DNA of 64,000 nucleotides, taken from positions 28,449,395 through 28,513,394 of the forward strand of contig NC_135250.1 of assembly GCF_964204865.1 (NCBI RefSeq), written 5' to 3'. Under the pieces are notes generated by a model that was not told the origin of the DNA, did not search any database, and was given only the letters and a program-made list of their open reading frames with translations. This document shows, one piece after another, positions 37,537-50,166 of this stretch; position 1 is the first letter of the stretch, and each line of letters starts with the position of its first letter. The DNA comes from Styela clava (Eukaryota > Chordata > Ascidiacea > Stolidobranchia > Styelidae). The translations under genes were made by a program, and so were the position numbers.

Positions 37537-37628
37537 TTTGCGCCAACTTTTATGGGCTGTTCATCACGTCCCTGATTTTTTTTAACATCCGGACTGATTT
37601 CAACTTGAGAGATTTCCCCACCGTGCCG
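37537..37628 (+). pseudogene. P450 exon 9 (5' part) relic upstream of the right complete gene
   Basis: Remnants of ANF-WAVHH and a FRPERF-like stretch are visible, with indels. It lies about 440 bp upstream of the ATG at 38071, matching the relics at 2781-2869 and 15541-15636. Confidence 0.6.
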
Positions 37629-38070
37629 ATCTAATATTTTTTATGTATAGTATTAAAAATGTTTTTGGACATTAGGATTTGAAAAAATAGTTTATCGAAT
37701 TCTTCATCTTCTATGTATCTTAAAATTTGAAACTACTTTGGAAAGGGTATTATTAGGATAGGAGATCCAATATTGAGTAAAGACTCTCTATGATTCATAA
37801 GTTTGACCGCGTGACAGAGACAAAGGTAAATATATGAATATTATCTCAATAATTGTGATAAAAGTCGGCAATGTCCCAGAACAGGTTTTATCTTTGCAAA
37901 GAAGCCACTGATATCAAATTTTAGATACCTAGAGAAATATATACTATTTCGCTAATGAATATCTTCTTTCTTTTTTTTAGATATACTATTATAAACACCT
38001 TTTAATGTTTTGCAAATTCTATTCATCTACAATAAAACAAAAATATTTTACTGAAAAGAAATAAAACAAG

Positions 38071-41000
38071 ATGTGGATTGAACTTTTTGATTATACAAAT
38101 GTTTTAGCTATCCTAGCTGCCTCAATATTCTGGTTTTCTTTGCGAAGAAAACCCCAAAACTTTCCTCCTGGTCCCCGAGGTCTTCCTTTTGTCGGTTACA
38201 TTCCGTTTATGGAGAAGAATCCCGCAGAAACTTTTATGAAATTGAAAGAGAAATACGGATCGGTTGTTTCTGTTCAATTCGGACAAGAAGATTGGGTCAT
38301 TCTAAATGATTATGACACCATTAGCGAGGTTCGTCAAAAATACTTAAATGTAGTATTATTCAAGGAATAATTTTTTCTAGGTAATTCTGATCCTGAATCT
38401 TGAAAATAAGGACAATATGAGATTTCTGTCAATAACAACTAGGCGATTCATCTCAAAATGCATATTAATGTAAATTTATCTAAATTTTTCCCATGAGGCG
38501 TATTTATACGTAGTTCACTTCGATCCTGACTTTGCACAAGCAACTGCTAGGTTACAGAAAAGAACGATATACATCCGGTTCGGCGTTGATTTAACCACTA
38601 GCCCATCACGCTCGCACACTTTACACAAATAATATTACAAATAGTTACATGTATTCCTCAGGCATTTGTAAAACAAGGACAAAAGTTTTCCGGGCGGCCA
38701 TACAATCTTTATTTCGAGCTGATAACCAAAGGCCGCGGGTTCTTGACAATGGATTATGGATCAACATGGAAAGATTTGAGCAAATTTGGCCATGCCACAT
38801 TGAAAGAGTAATAATTTATAGCAAATTTTCTATGCCGAACACAAGTATTTAGTTTTTATAAAATATATGCAAAAATGTATTATCTTAATTTGATGTTTTT
38901 ATACCAATTTATTCCAAAGAAGACTTTGCACAAAAGTACGCTATTAAATAAGAATCTATTTACTATATTAAGACTAGGATCTTTCACGATTGACATCGTC
39001 TACGCAAATTATTACACCTTAAGTGACGAGGTTTTCATTAAATAGACGCTCATGAAATAAGAACTGGATGATATTTCAAAAACACCTTTCTTCATATAAG
39101 CAATAAGCTCTAAATGGGTAAAACGATTTAGAAATGTTAAAAGATAAATTGAAGCTCCGGCTGATAATCTACCTGGTCGAGTGTCAAATACATATATCAT
39201 CTTACACATAAGAATAATTGTGAAATCATCTACAGTTTTGCGTCATTATGACACACTTGTTTTATTTGTCTGTTATTCACAAATTTAATAGTTTTTTTTT
39301 ACTTTTTTCAGAATGGGCATGGGCAAGAAACGTATGGAAACAAATGTTAATGAAGAATTGAGATTCTTGATTGAGAGTTTGACATCAAGCAACGGAGAGA
39401 GCATTCGTGTAATAATATTTAATACTTCGACACCCTAAAATCTATGATACAAATTATTAGAACACTATTTGCATTTTACCAACGCGCACTTTTTCATATT
39501 TTTTTATAGCGGTATCCTGTAACCTTGAAAACGTTTGGACGCAAATTGGACCAATATATTGTTGTTGTTGTTGTTCTTATTATTGTTGTTTAATTATAAC
39601 AATTTTTCTGAGACCCATGGTTTCCCATATTTGACTCAAAATTTTGATGTTAATTCAATTCATCACAACGCTTGCTTTTATAATATAGGAACATCCTTTT
39701 TTGTCATTTTAGAACACTCGGTTCTCTGCTACCGCTAAAATTTTACCGTACCGGTGCCGATTCAACGCCTTTGATTCTGTGTTTTTTTTACCATTGCTAT
39801 ATTGTTTCTTTAGATGAAATTGAATCTCGCTGTATCCAATATGGTTTGTCGGATAGCGTTAGGTTCCAGGCTTGAATACCACGAAAGCAAATTCAAGCAT
39901 ATGATCGAAACGTTTATGAAACAGTAAGTTTATATCTTAGCACCTGATATTTTTCTTACAGTTAGAGTTGTATATTTTTTTATTACAATTTCCTCACAGC
40001 ACGACCACTGACCACATGTGTAAGAAACCAAGGTAACTAATTTCTAGTCTTGTCTATGCTACATATTTCTCTGTCCCATCCCCTTCAATACCTAATGGTG
40101 ATCGTCCATCTTACCCCATCGGACTTTCCCCCTGGAATTCCTATTGGAATGACAATTCCATGGCCAATACTGGTACTAATTTTAATAAAAAAAAGTCAGC
40201 TGAATATATTTAATTGAAAATTGAGGCAATATTGTATAAACCAAGTTGTCATAACAAAAAAAAGTGTTCCATTTCGTAGGCTGTCTGTGAACAAACCTAT
40301 TTCGAATGTCGATTAAACAAGCGTTTGTAAGTACCAAATAACAGGGGGGTAGCCGAGAACGCTCATCTGAAATTCCTAATTTCCAAGTCATACCGTAACA
40401 GCATCATCATTAAACATCAAATATATCCCGATCTCCAATGAATTAGTCTCACTAAAAAACTAAGCACTGACTCACAAATTCCATCTTACTTACTGGCTGT
40501 TTTATTTTATTTTCTTGAAAGATCTGAAGACACTTCTCATTCACATATGTTATTTGCTGTTTCCTTGGCTCCCTTTTTACGTTTTATTCCTCCGTTCAGC
40601 AATGTTGTGAAAATTACATCTGAGGAAGCAGAGTGTCTTATGGGTAAGATTTTTTTTTATTTTTTAGGTTTATATATTAATGAAATTCATGGGTTTAATA
40701 TCTCTAGTTTATATTGAAACATATGTTTGATACTTGCCGCACACTAACACTAATGTATTTCTGTAACGATTCGTCAGTTTTTAGTAAACTGCTTGTCTGA
40801 GAAAGTCTGATATTGGTCGGACGAAACGTTACAGAAATAAATTTGTGTTAGTGTGCAACAGTACTCTTCAATTGGAGGTTTTATTCCTGATACAGCATCA
40901 TTGCTGTTTACACATACGGATCCATTGGCATAAGGGCATAGAGGGAGGATAGGGAGTTAGTCTCGCGCAACCAAACGCAAATATATATTTGAACATTTAA

Positions 41001-44000
41001 AATTCATTAAGTAGAACATAGTGAATAAATTGTTGTACATAACTATGTTGAAATTTAACGGAAAATGTAAGAGAAGATACGGCTATTGCGTAGTCTTACA
41101 CTCTTAAAATAATAAATGCAATGGACAAATCAGCGGAACATTTCACGCAGTGGCAAGAGAAAAAAAATATGTATTTTTATATACGTGACCACCGTATTAT
41201 ACATAAACTGTCCTATTACTATTTTATGCTTGATGGGGAAAGTTCTGAGTGTTGAGAAAGGCCAAACTGAATAACTTGAGGGACGTGTCCTGTCCGATGG
41301 ACATCTCGTTGCACATCGCTGGTTAAAACCCAATGCCAACATTCTGTGGGTACAACTGGTCGGCAAAAACTGAATTAAAAAGATCCCGGTAAACCCAAAA
41401 TAATTGTTCTTTCCATTTCTTTAAAAGCTTGTACAAGACCTTGCTCAAGGTCGTCGTAAACTTCGTCGCATTGAATAATGTATCGTGATAGATATGTTTT
41501 CTACTAGAATTTAATTTACCGAAATTGCGTTATGCAGTTATAATAACAATTACAAATATAATAGAGTTTCCAGTCGGTTCTCGTTGACAAATGACGCATT
41601 TACATTAATAATTGATATAATTTCAAATCTATTGTTGGACGCGAAGTGTATTGTGAATTACTTTGTTAAACAATATTAGATTTTAAAATTTTTATTGTTG
41701 ATCGATTTCAATCTTCTAGTAATCAGAAGCCTCTAGATCAGTGATTTTCAACCTTTTTTGTTTTTGGTCTATTTTCATCCAAAACAAATTCTGTGACCAA
41801 TAAATTCCAAAAAAAAAAAATAATTTTTGCAAAAATGGGACTTTTACATTAATATCCAGAATGTAATTACCACTCAGTAGCAGAAATAAGCATCGTCATT
41901 CATTGTTACTACAATTGAAATTACCTATTTTGACATATATAAATCTAGCATTTCTTTATAAGAGGCCCACCTTAAAATGATTATGTTGTTGTTGGTTTAC
42001 ATGTTGGATTTTTTAAATTCTTGTTGTTATGAAAAAAATCGCTTTTATTTTTAACTGCTGGACACATTGTTTTTTAATTTTCAGTGGTTAAAAAATGTAT
42101 TGTTTGCTAGAAAGCTATTACTTTTATTTATTTCGAAAGTTTTTGTGGGCTCCATGAGATTCATTGTTTGTATGCGCTGACGTCATCAAAATTAGGAATT
42201 GCACTCCTTGTGGTGGTTCCACCTTTGCATCACCGATCATGTGGTCCGACGAAATCGTGAACACTGGTTATCGTTAGACCACTGTGAAAGAATGTAAATT
42301 CTTACAATTTTGTGTCCATAAATTTGAGCATCGCTCTCTCGTTATTTATCTTATACCTATTTATTGATCCCACAAGTAAATACAGCAAAGGAAAAATATT
42401 AACCTATTTTTAGCATATCTACGTGAATTTGTAGAAGAACACGAATCGAACTTTGACGATTCAGACATCCGGGACTTTATTGATGCATTTCTGAATGAAA
42501 TGAAGAAACGAGGAAAAGATGATGATGCTTTTAACGTAAAATATCATATTGCTCCAACTCCCATAGGCTTGTTTAATATGATTTATTCTAGTCAGCTAAA
42601 ATGGCAAAAACACGTTATTGTTCATATTTTTATTTTTCATGCAGAAAATTCAACTCATTAGATACGTTCGTGATATTTTCCATGCGGGATCAGTTACAAC
42701 CAGCGGAACGTTGACTTGGGGTTTGCTGGCTCTGGTCTGCTACCCAAAATACCAAGAAAAAATCGCAGGAGAAGTATTGGCAACCTTGGGTAATTTGATA
42801 TTGTTAATAATGTTACTTAGTGTTACAGTCACTTGATTATATTATATTTCTCTAGTATTAGATAGTTTATGTCATGGATAACAAGGACTCTAAAGCACAC
42901 AGCAAAAAGTTAAATTGCCATGCAGTTTTCAAATAGGTGTTTGTTTTGGGGACTCCGAAAAAAACATTACTTCTGTCTTCTTCATTTATTCATTTTTCAT
43001 TCAGTATATTTTCTCAAAGCATTACCAAGCGCACTCATTCGGGTGCACTGGCAGTAAACAAATGAGTGCGCGCAGCTCACGGTGTGTGTACGAGAACTAA
43101 AAACTCTTTTTTTTCGATTACTAAGTGTTCTACAATAGTAAATACTAAATACTGTATGTTAAAACTTAGATTTCACTCAAAATACAGAAGTTATCTTTGT
43201 GCACCAATACATACTATAATGAGTTGACAATGAGAAGTTAGTTTTCGACATGACGCTACGCGCAACTTAGTTTTTTCAATATCAAACTACTGACTGACTG
43301 ACTGACCGACCCATGCGCGAATCTTTATATTTATCAAGTTTTGATCTCTCGTTTTAACTTGGTTTTAGTGATTAGTGATTAAATCTCAAACATTCCTAAC
43401 TTTTTTTAACAGGTGAAGAAGGTGTTCCTTCAATGGAGCATAGAGATAAAATGCCTTACACCAGTGCTTTCATACAAGAGCTAATTAGACTTAAAACTTC
43501 GGCCCCCCTAGGTGTATTCCATAAAAACAACGAAGAAACTAATATCAATGGATACACTATCCCGATCAATACAACGGTAAGTTTTACCATGGATTGATCA
43601 CTATTTTTAGATTGTGAGATTGCTCAACAACAACAATACTAAATAACCCGATAAATCCTATATTATAGATTTTATTTATAAAAATAAAATCAATCAGGAC
43701 TTCATTGTAGGTTTATACAAGAGAATGCTCATTTCGGGAAATATCTTCCAGATGCATATTTGGAGAAACTCATTCCTGACGTGGTTATTCAATCAACCAG
43801 CTATATTCTACGCTATTCCATTCTATTGTATAATCCAATTGGAAACACTTTGAGCGGGTAGAATCGTACGTCAACTTAGGTAATACAATACAATAATAAA
43901 CACTTCGGTCAGTCCCTCGCCCTCACAATTAAGCAAGATAAGCAAAATAGATACCTATTTCATATTAATATTATACTTCTGTTGCAGATTGTTCCAAACA

Positions 44001-44305
44001 TCTGGGCAGTTCATTACGACACCAAATATTTTGAAAATCCGAGAGAGTTTCGACCTGAGAGATTTCTCGACAGTGACGAAAAATTTTGCAGATCAAATCA
44101 CGTGATTCCATTTTCGATCGGCCTTCGACATTGCATGGGAGAACAACTTGCAAGAATGGAGCTATTCGTATTTCTGACGGGAATTATACAAAAGTTAAAA
44201 GTGTTGCCAGATCCTGTCAAGCCCCTTCCTTCATTCTATGACGGTGCATTTTGTATGGGCACATACGAGCCACCTCATTTCGATGTTGTTTTTGAACGAC
44301 GATGA
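38071..44305 (+). CDS. CYP2-clan cytochrome P450, family 1, complete nine-exon gene (right arm)
   Basis: Exons are 38071-38328, 38662-38807, 39312-39408, 39814-39923, 40522-40643, 42414-42535, 42645-42789, 43413-43576 and 43988-44305. Every joint is GT-AG and in frame, giving 493 residues. The domain order is the N-terminal anchor MWIELFDYTNVLAILAASIF, basic LRRKPQ, hinge FPPGPRGLP, SGRPYN (exon 2), I helix FHAGSVTTSGTLTW (AGxxT), K-helix ExxR in QELIRLKT, FRPERF, and heme loop FSIGLRHCMG with the axial Cys. The start is in good context (ACAAGATGT). It is predicted to be an ER-bound monooxygenase fed by P450 reductase; the substrate is unknown. Its inverted partner is at 9656-15082. Intron 5 (about 1.8 kb) is longer than in the partner and carries a foldback MITE. 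The exon 1 donor GTTCGT is weak but shared across the family. Confidence 0.93.
40739..40856. mobile_element. Foldback MITE in intron 5 of the right family-1 gene
   Basis: The ends GCACACTAACAC and GTGTTAGTGTGC are perfect complements, and pairing continues imperfectly through TGTATTTCTGTAACG. The length is 118 bp with no coding. It is related to 12202-12328 in the same intron of the paralog. Confidence 0.75.
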
Positions 44306-45088
44306 AGTTATTATTTGATATAAAACAAAAAAATTCAATTACTTATATGTGAAAGAAATAGCATAAAAATAGCATGACCTAATTATGAATTTATTTCTCA
44401 AAAGAAATTTGGAAAAACAGTTGAAATATTGTGCGGCATATTGATTGGTTGATTGTGTTTGTGATCAAGTGCAAGTCATATTTCCTAGTTTAAAATCAAT
44501 CAAATACTCATTAAAATAACAATCAAAACATAGCATTTCATGTCATGGTTTAATAAAATGGGCAAGCAATGCAAAACAGGAATGATTTATATTTCTTCCA
44601 GATGGAATAGCTTTGGTACTCGTAGCCTTGTGTATTAAGCGATGACCACAGCGCGTTTCACTTGGATGATAAGACTAATATGTAAGAAGTTGGCATTATT
44701 TTATATGTTGAAATCTTTTCCTTTCGACGTGAAAACACTTCATAGAACAGATCTTTAGTTTTTTACGCCAGGTTGTTGAACAAATTGCCGCAGTAAAAAT
44801 TTTGCAGCGACTATAAGTAAGCATCGTAAAAACGAGAAGATTAGCAAATGTATCAGCAGATAATTTTCAGAATTTATTTACAAAATGGTTTAGTGGAATA
44901 TGAACTATAGAACAATTGGTCTTTTGGCCATAATAGGGGAAAAATTAACATTTGAGTTTATCCTGTTGGAGCATTTACGGTTATTGAAACAAATACTATT
45001 GGATGTTATGAGGTTAGACAATAATTTCATGCAGATTTACCTGATTTAATTCTATTACGAGACCGGGTACTGTGTTTGTTAGCCATGT
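44306..45088. other. 3' flank of the right complete gene
   Basis: About 44306-44640 matches the reverse of 9325-9655, the other arm. AATAAA occurs at about 44557, some 250 bp after the stop, a possible poly(A) signal. From about 44650 to 45088 nothing is recognised. Confidence 0.5.
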
Positions 45089-46821
45089 AAATATCGAAAA
45101 TTTCGCGCTTTATCATTGAGGAACACGAATCAGAATTGGAGGAAATAATACTCGAGATTTCATTGACGCTTTCCTCAAAGAGATGAAATCCAAGAAGGAT
45201 CCATGCTTCAACGTAAGTGTAAACATTTATTCAAATCTAAAAAGTAAGAACGCGAGCAATGGACTTAAACGTAAAGAGCAGTGATGTATAGTTTCAAGTA
45301 ACTTATGCTAATAAGAACTATATATTGGGTATTGCGCAAAAACAAAATTACAGTAAATAGCGGAGGACAACAACTTGAAAGTAACCTGAGTTCTGACAAG
45401 AGAAATATTTCAATACCGTAAAGGAAATAGCCAAGTTTAAGGGGATCCAATAAGAATTGGGGGGAAGATTTTAGTTTCAGTATTTTGACTTGATGTTAAA
45501 TATACAAATCTTTCGCTCTTGGCTAAGTAAATCGTTTACACTAATCTCTTTCTTACTTTAAACATAGACATTTGTACAACTGAGCATGGTGTAGAGATGA
45601 TATAGGGCCATAGCAAGTTTCGGGCGTTTCGATCAACCATAGCTAATTCCCGATTGCATACTCGATAGGAATAGCGTAACTGTACGAGATGTGTTGCCAT
45701 TAAGCCCGTACGTATTGGCTTTTATCTCGTGATAAATATGAATGATGACATGGTTAAGACATTTAGTGGTGTATCAAGCCAATGCAAATATATTTTATAT
45801 TTATTCACTTTTTCTGTTTAGCATTTAAGACTCCATACAAGGTCAATAGCAAATACACTAAACCGTAATTATATAGGACCTGTATCTTTATATAAAACGT
45901 CGTTCAATTTATAACCGTCCTTTGCATAGCTTTTAAATGAAGTTATGCACAATATTCCGCTATACTCAAACGCAAAACTTAAATGAGTGAGCTCGTCTAT
46001 TTTTTTATTTGTTATATAATACTTTAAGTTGTAAATTTTCAAATTATTCTGGTTTTGAATTGTTTCCTTGATTGTTTAAAACGAGTAAATGTTGCAGAAT
46101 TTTTCGAAGTTTGCTCAAAACAACGTTACAAACGCTTTGGGTTAAAGTTTAATAAATCGAGTGGACAATGAAAACTTGGGCAAGTTCGCTATAGTAGTAA
46201 TTGATTGTACTTAAGGTGAAACGTGAATGAACGTTGTTTAAAATCTATTGACGCGCTCACAGTTATATGTAGATTTATCCTTTCGACTATATGTCAATTG
46301 CGAAATTGAGGGTAGTAAATCAAAAGTGATATGTTGGCATGTAATTCAATATCTGAAGCCCATGTCGATATAAACCAGGAAATTATTACATATCATGTAA
46401 CAAGTTTGAATCGCATTATAGCCGTTAATATCTTTCCGCTCATACAGGAAGAAATACAAGCACTAATATGAACAGGCACGGTCGTTTTGTATTCAGTATT
46501 ATGTAGTATGAATATTTTATTTACTTCTAAATCTGGCCAAACATCTGATTTGTTCACTTCGATCCAAATCCTTTTTAAAATCCAAGAGATTTCTCGACCT
46601 TGACGAAAAATTCTATAAATCAAATCACGTGATCCCGTTCACTGTCGGACCTCGACACTGCCTGGACGAAGATGGAAGTTTTTATTTTTTTCACAGGAAT
46701 TGTACAGAAACTGAGAGTTGTACCTGACCCAGACAAACCCGTCCCTCATTTCGACGTCAGTGGATTCAACATATTAAATTAAGAGTCCCCTGGCTTTGAT
46801 GTCCTTTTTGAAAAACGTTGA
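45089..46821 (+). pseudogene. Family-3-like P450 pseudogene (exon 6 and exon 9 only)
   Basis: Exon 6 at about 45089-45212 reads IIEEHESELEE, then shifts frame to RDFIDAFLKEMKSKKDP before a good GTAAGT donor. Exon 9 at about 46545-46821 has stops (after PNI and in the NPF region). It retains VIPFTVGPRHCLD, so the Cys remains but the following Gly is Asp and the residues after it are deleted. The tail ends VLFEKR and TGA. Exons 7 and 8 are gone. Sequence from about 46080 aligns with 57590 onward, so this exon 9 and its flanks are a direct duplicate of the relic at 57418-58321. It lies in tandem downstream of the intact gene at 38071-44305. Confidence 0.78.
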
Positions 46822-46980
46822 TTACTGGCAAAGTGTTTTTATAATTATTTTTCTACATATTTGCAAACATTTTGTAAAATTATAATAATTATACCATGTG
46901 TGTACTTGAGCTTATAAAAACACCTAATACTTCCGTTGAGGAATCACAGGTTGAAATCCAGCCCGAGAAACGGATATGGT
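46080..46980 (+). repeat. Direct segmental duplicate (partner 57590-58460)
   Basis: Intron 8, exon 9 and about 150 bp of 3' flank align co-linearly with 57590-58460. Shared landmarks are CGAAGTTTGCTCAAAAC near the left end and ACTTCCGTTGAGG near the right end. The copies are about 11.5 kb apart. Confidence 0.75.
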
Positions 46981-47520
46981 CAATTAAAAAAAATAGTTAA
47001 AAGTAAATTGTTATAAGAGAGCAAACTTTCAACTTTAAAGATTTGGTTCGCGAAAGAATAGAGTATGCATATTGCCGTCGTCCATTTATTCTATGCTAAA
47101 TAGAAGAAATAGAATACATTAACTAATATTTGGTTTAAATTTATGTGTCATAAAAATATCTTAAAGCTATCGTAACGCTATATTTAACTACTAAATCATT
47201 GGTTATACTTCAAACCACCCGACAGACGCCTTCCATAGAATTTCTGCTGAATGAAAACAAAATACATCCCTCCGTATCTTTGGAAACACTAGCAATTTCT
47301 GTTTTCAAACAAATACATATACCAAATCAAATTTTGCGCTATACCCATCAAAATTTCATATCTAAGAAAGGTAATCTATATATCGCTATCTTAGAACACG
47401 TCACTAAAATAATATTAGTCAAATTAAAATGACTGAGTAATATTACGTATTGCAAGAGTTGACAGTAGCTTTATTACGACCAAAATAATTTATTTTGTGT
47501 TTACTTTTGAGAAATAAAAT
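46981..47520. other. Intergenic, nothing recognised
   Basis: AT-rich sequence with short open frames only, ending at the exon 1 relic ATG at 47521. Confidence 0.4.
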
Positions 47521-47784
47521 ATGGTTTGGATGATTTGCTGCGATTATACAACGGCTATTTTTGCTTTAGTTGCTTTTGCTTGGTGTTGCTGGTATATTTT
47601 CAAGAGCCCGAAAGATATTCCTCCATGTACATACTGACTTCCTTTAGTTGGTTACGCTCCGTTTTCAAACAACAACATGGCTGGTGATTTTATGAAAATG
47701 AAGAGAAAATATGACTACGTTATATCTGTGCATATATGCAGTGATAATTGGGTGATTCTGAATGATTATGGCGCAATTTATGAG
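47521..47784 (+). pseudogene. Solitary P450 exon 1 with one in-frame stop
   Basis: Reads MVWMICCDYTTAIFALVAF (membrane anchor), KSPKDIPPC, a TGA where CGA/Arg is expected in the PRGLP hinge, then LPLVGYAPFSNNNMAGDF and NWVILNDYGAIYE, followed by a GTAATA donor. Apart from that stop the exon is 88 codons and clean. No exon 2 or later exon follows on this strand. It does not closely match families 1, 2 or 3, so it may represent a fourth subfamily whose remaining exons are lost or could correspond to the relics just upstream. Confidence 0.8.
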
Positions 47785-50166
47785 GTAATAATACGCCTAT
47801 AAATAGAACCATTACATTCATTTCTCGTCACAGCTCGTTTCTTTTTTGCAGTACTACTGCTGCCACAAAATATTTCTTGGCCAGTTTTAAAGCTGTCGAA
47901 TTATTGTAATACACACTGAGCGTCAAAAATTGAATTCACTATATCATACTTTTCATGTTAACCGTCACCTAGTTTTCTTTAAACAATTGTTACGCGCAAC
48001 AATGCGACGAAAGTTCCAATTTAATATTGACAGAGTATTATGCTGATTACAAAGTTGTAGTTCCCAGAAACGAAACTATCAGTCAAGGAAATGTTTGAAG
48101 AAGCGGCTCCTGTTAATTAAGTTGAGTATTGACAGAGATCCAAATACTTTTCAACTTTACTTGCGCCGTACTATAAATAGTTAAATACAACGCAGCATTG
48201 TTTGCTTTCTATACCTTTGCAAATCAAACATTAGTCAAATACACTTTTGCAAATGTCTCGTTTCTATAAGAACTGTGTGACGGGCGCGAATCAGTACAAA
48301 GATAAATGAATTCAAATTTATGCCTATGTACCTCTTGGAATAATAACTATAGCAGTCTGTTGAGTCTAAAAGGCTTGCTTATTTAATGATGATTTAAAGC
48401 AACGACTATCAAAAATATCCCATATCTCTATATAGATCAGTTTATAGGATGATGCCGACACAGTTTTAAACATATTTTATTACATTTAGTATAATTTATT
48501 ATAATTACATATCATCAATTAACAAACTATTAATTCAATCTAAAACCTGATAGAGTTCAATATACATACAAGGAATTGGCAAATATTTTTTAATTAAATA
48601 AATTTTAAGCAATTTTTCTTGAATACATTCACTAAATGCAATTTCATTTCTAATTGAAGTTTATTTTTAATCGCCAATTTTGTATTGAGCTTTAGTAAGA
48701 ATACTTAATAGATGTTTTAGGCTCCGTCGGAAATAGAAAAAGTGAAATATTGAGAAAAGTCAAAAATAAGTCGTGGTTTGAAATATGCTTCAAAAAATAT
48801 TTGTAACAAGATAGAATAAATATGAGCTTCAGGGAAATTTAAGAAAAAGTGATTTTACTAAAACAAAATGACGTCATTATAAGATAAAGAATTCGAAATC
48901 GCATATATGTCGCAGAGCAACCTTATGAAAAAATATATAAGAAATATCATCAAGTCTTATCGAGTCTTATCAATATTATAATTATGTTTCCGTTGATGAT
49001 TGATCATATCCTAAATTTGTATTTGCGACGAACTGTCAGTATCTCCCTTTCGATTGTCACATAATATGCAAATCGGTATTTTTTGTATATAGATTGTTAT
49101 GCGTAATACGGCGCATTAAATTATTGAATTCATTAAATCCTACCTAGCGAGTATTAGCTTATCATAAATATTTTCCATTATATATATATATATAAATTAA
49201 TAATATTATATATAATAAATATTATATATAATAAAATATATTATTTTATATAATATTTTTGGTATTTTTAAAATTTATTTCGTCTGTAGGTCTATACCGA
49301 TACATATAACGGTGCAATTAAATTTCAATCCTAAAGTTAGAAGCCAGACTAATATTGATGTTTCGAAATTATAAAATGATTGAATTAAATTAGTATTATA
49401 ATTAATTGGATATATAAAAATGATTATATCGGAAATATAATTTCCTATCGAGTTTTTAACGCGTATAATATCAATGTCACATGCCATGTTCTTCTTTTTC
49501 ATGCATTGCAATCTCTATATCCTACAGCAAAATGGGGAAAATGAGTTTGAGATTTTTGAACTTTCCATTACATTATAACTACAGGTGATTTTCTCCCCGG
49601 TTAAAAACTAGAAAAACTCAATCTAAAATCCTAATGAACAATCAACAATAAAAGATCGACGTCCAAGTTACTTTCAAAAAAATATGGAGAAGTCTAAACT
49701 TGTTACTAATGTTTACACTTGATTAAATTGAACTTTAAAAACACATCAAGATATTTTTTTTTTGGAATTCCCCTTGGGATCGCCTAATTACCTACTAGGT
49801 ACTGCTAACCTTTCTATCTTTGGCCAGTAGATTTGAGTAAAATAGCGTGTTCCGCTGTTTTTGCTCTTATGAGTAAATCACGGGATTATGCCAATACAAG
49901 CCTAAAACCCTATATTGAGTTTCGCATACTTGGTACAAAGTAAGATTTTCCCTGCTGTACTTTTCCGAATCATGTATTGAGGTTTTGTATGGCTTGAATT
50001 GCCGAAATAGTTTGCGACAAGTGTTGTCTATTTCACTTGATTACCAAAAGTATATATAGTTTGGTATACGAAACTGTGATTCGGTTTGCAATTTAAAGCG
50101 CAAAAGATAATTATAAGCTAACAAAGTAAGCTTAAACCTTAACCAGTGGAACTTCCGAAAGGTAAG
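47785..50166. other. Intergenic: relic flank repeats and AT-rich satellite-like tract
   Basis: About 47980-48040 loosely matches the 3.2/33.85 kb block. About 48170-48480 matches the conserved flank found after family-3 exon 9 relics, but no exon 9 is attached. About 49179-49262 is an imperfect TA/AATATT tract. The last 150 bp is the 3' flank of the family-2 gene. No coding was seen. Confidence 0.5.

Noticed and set aside
38575-38625. tRNA-like TGGGCTAGTGGTTAA on the minus strand
   Set aside because: The TGGGCTAG part is intron sequence shared with the paralogous introns of the other family-1 genes; no B box or tRNA fold follows.
41130-41366. 78-codon minus-strand frame in intron 5 of the right complete gene
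   Set aside because: It is absent from the paralogous intron and has no recognisable domain; more likely inserted repeat sequence.
41734-41830. CAGTGATTTTCAACC-like left end of a hAT element
   Set aside because: No matching right end or target duplication was found within the intron, so boundaries cannot be supported.
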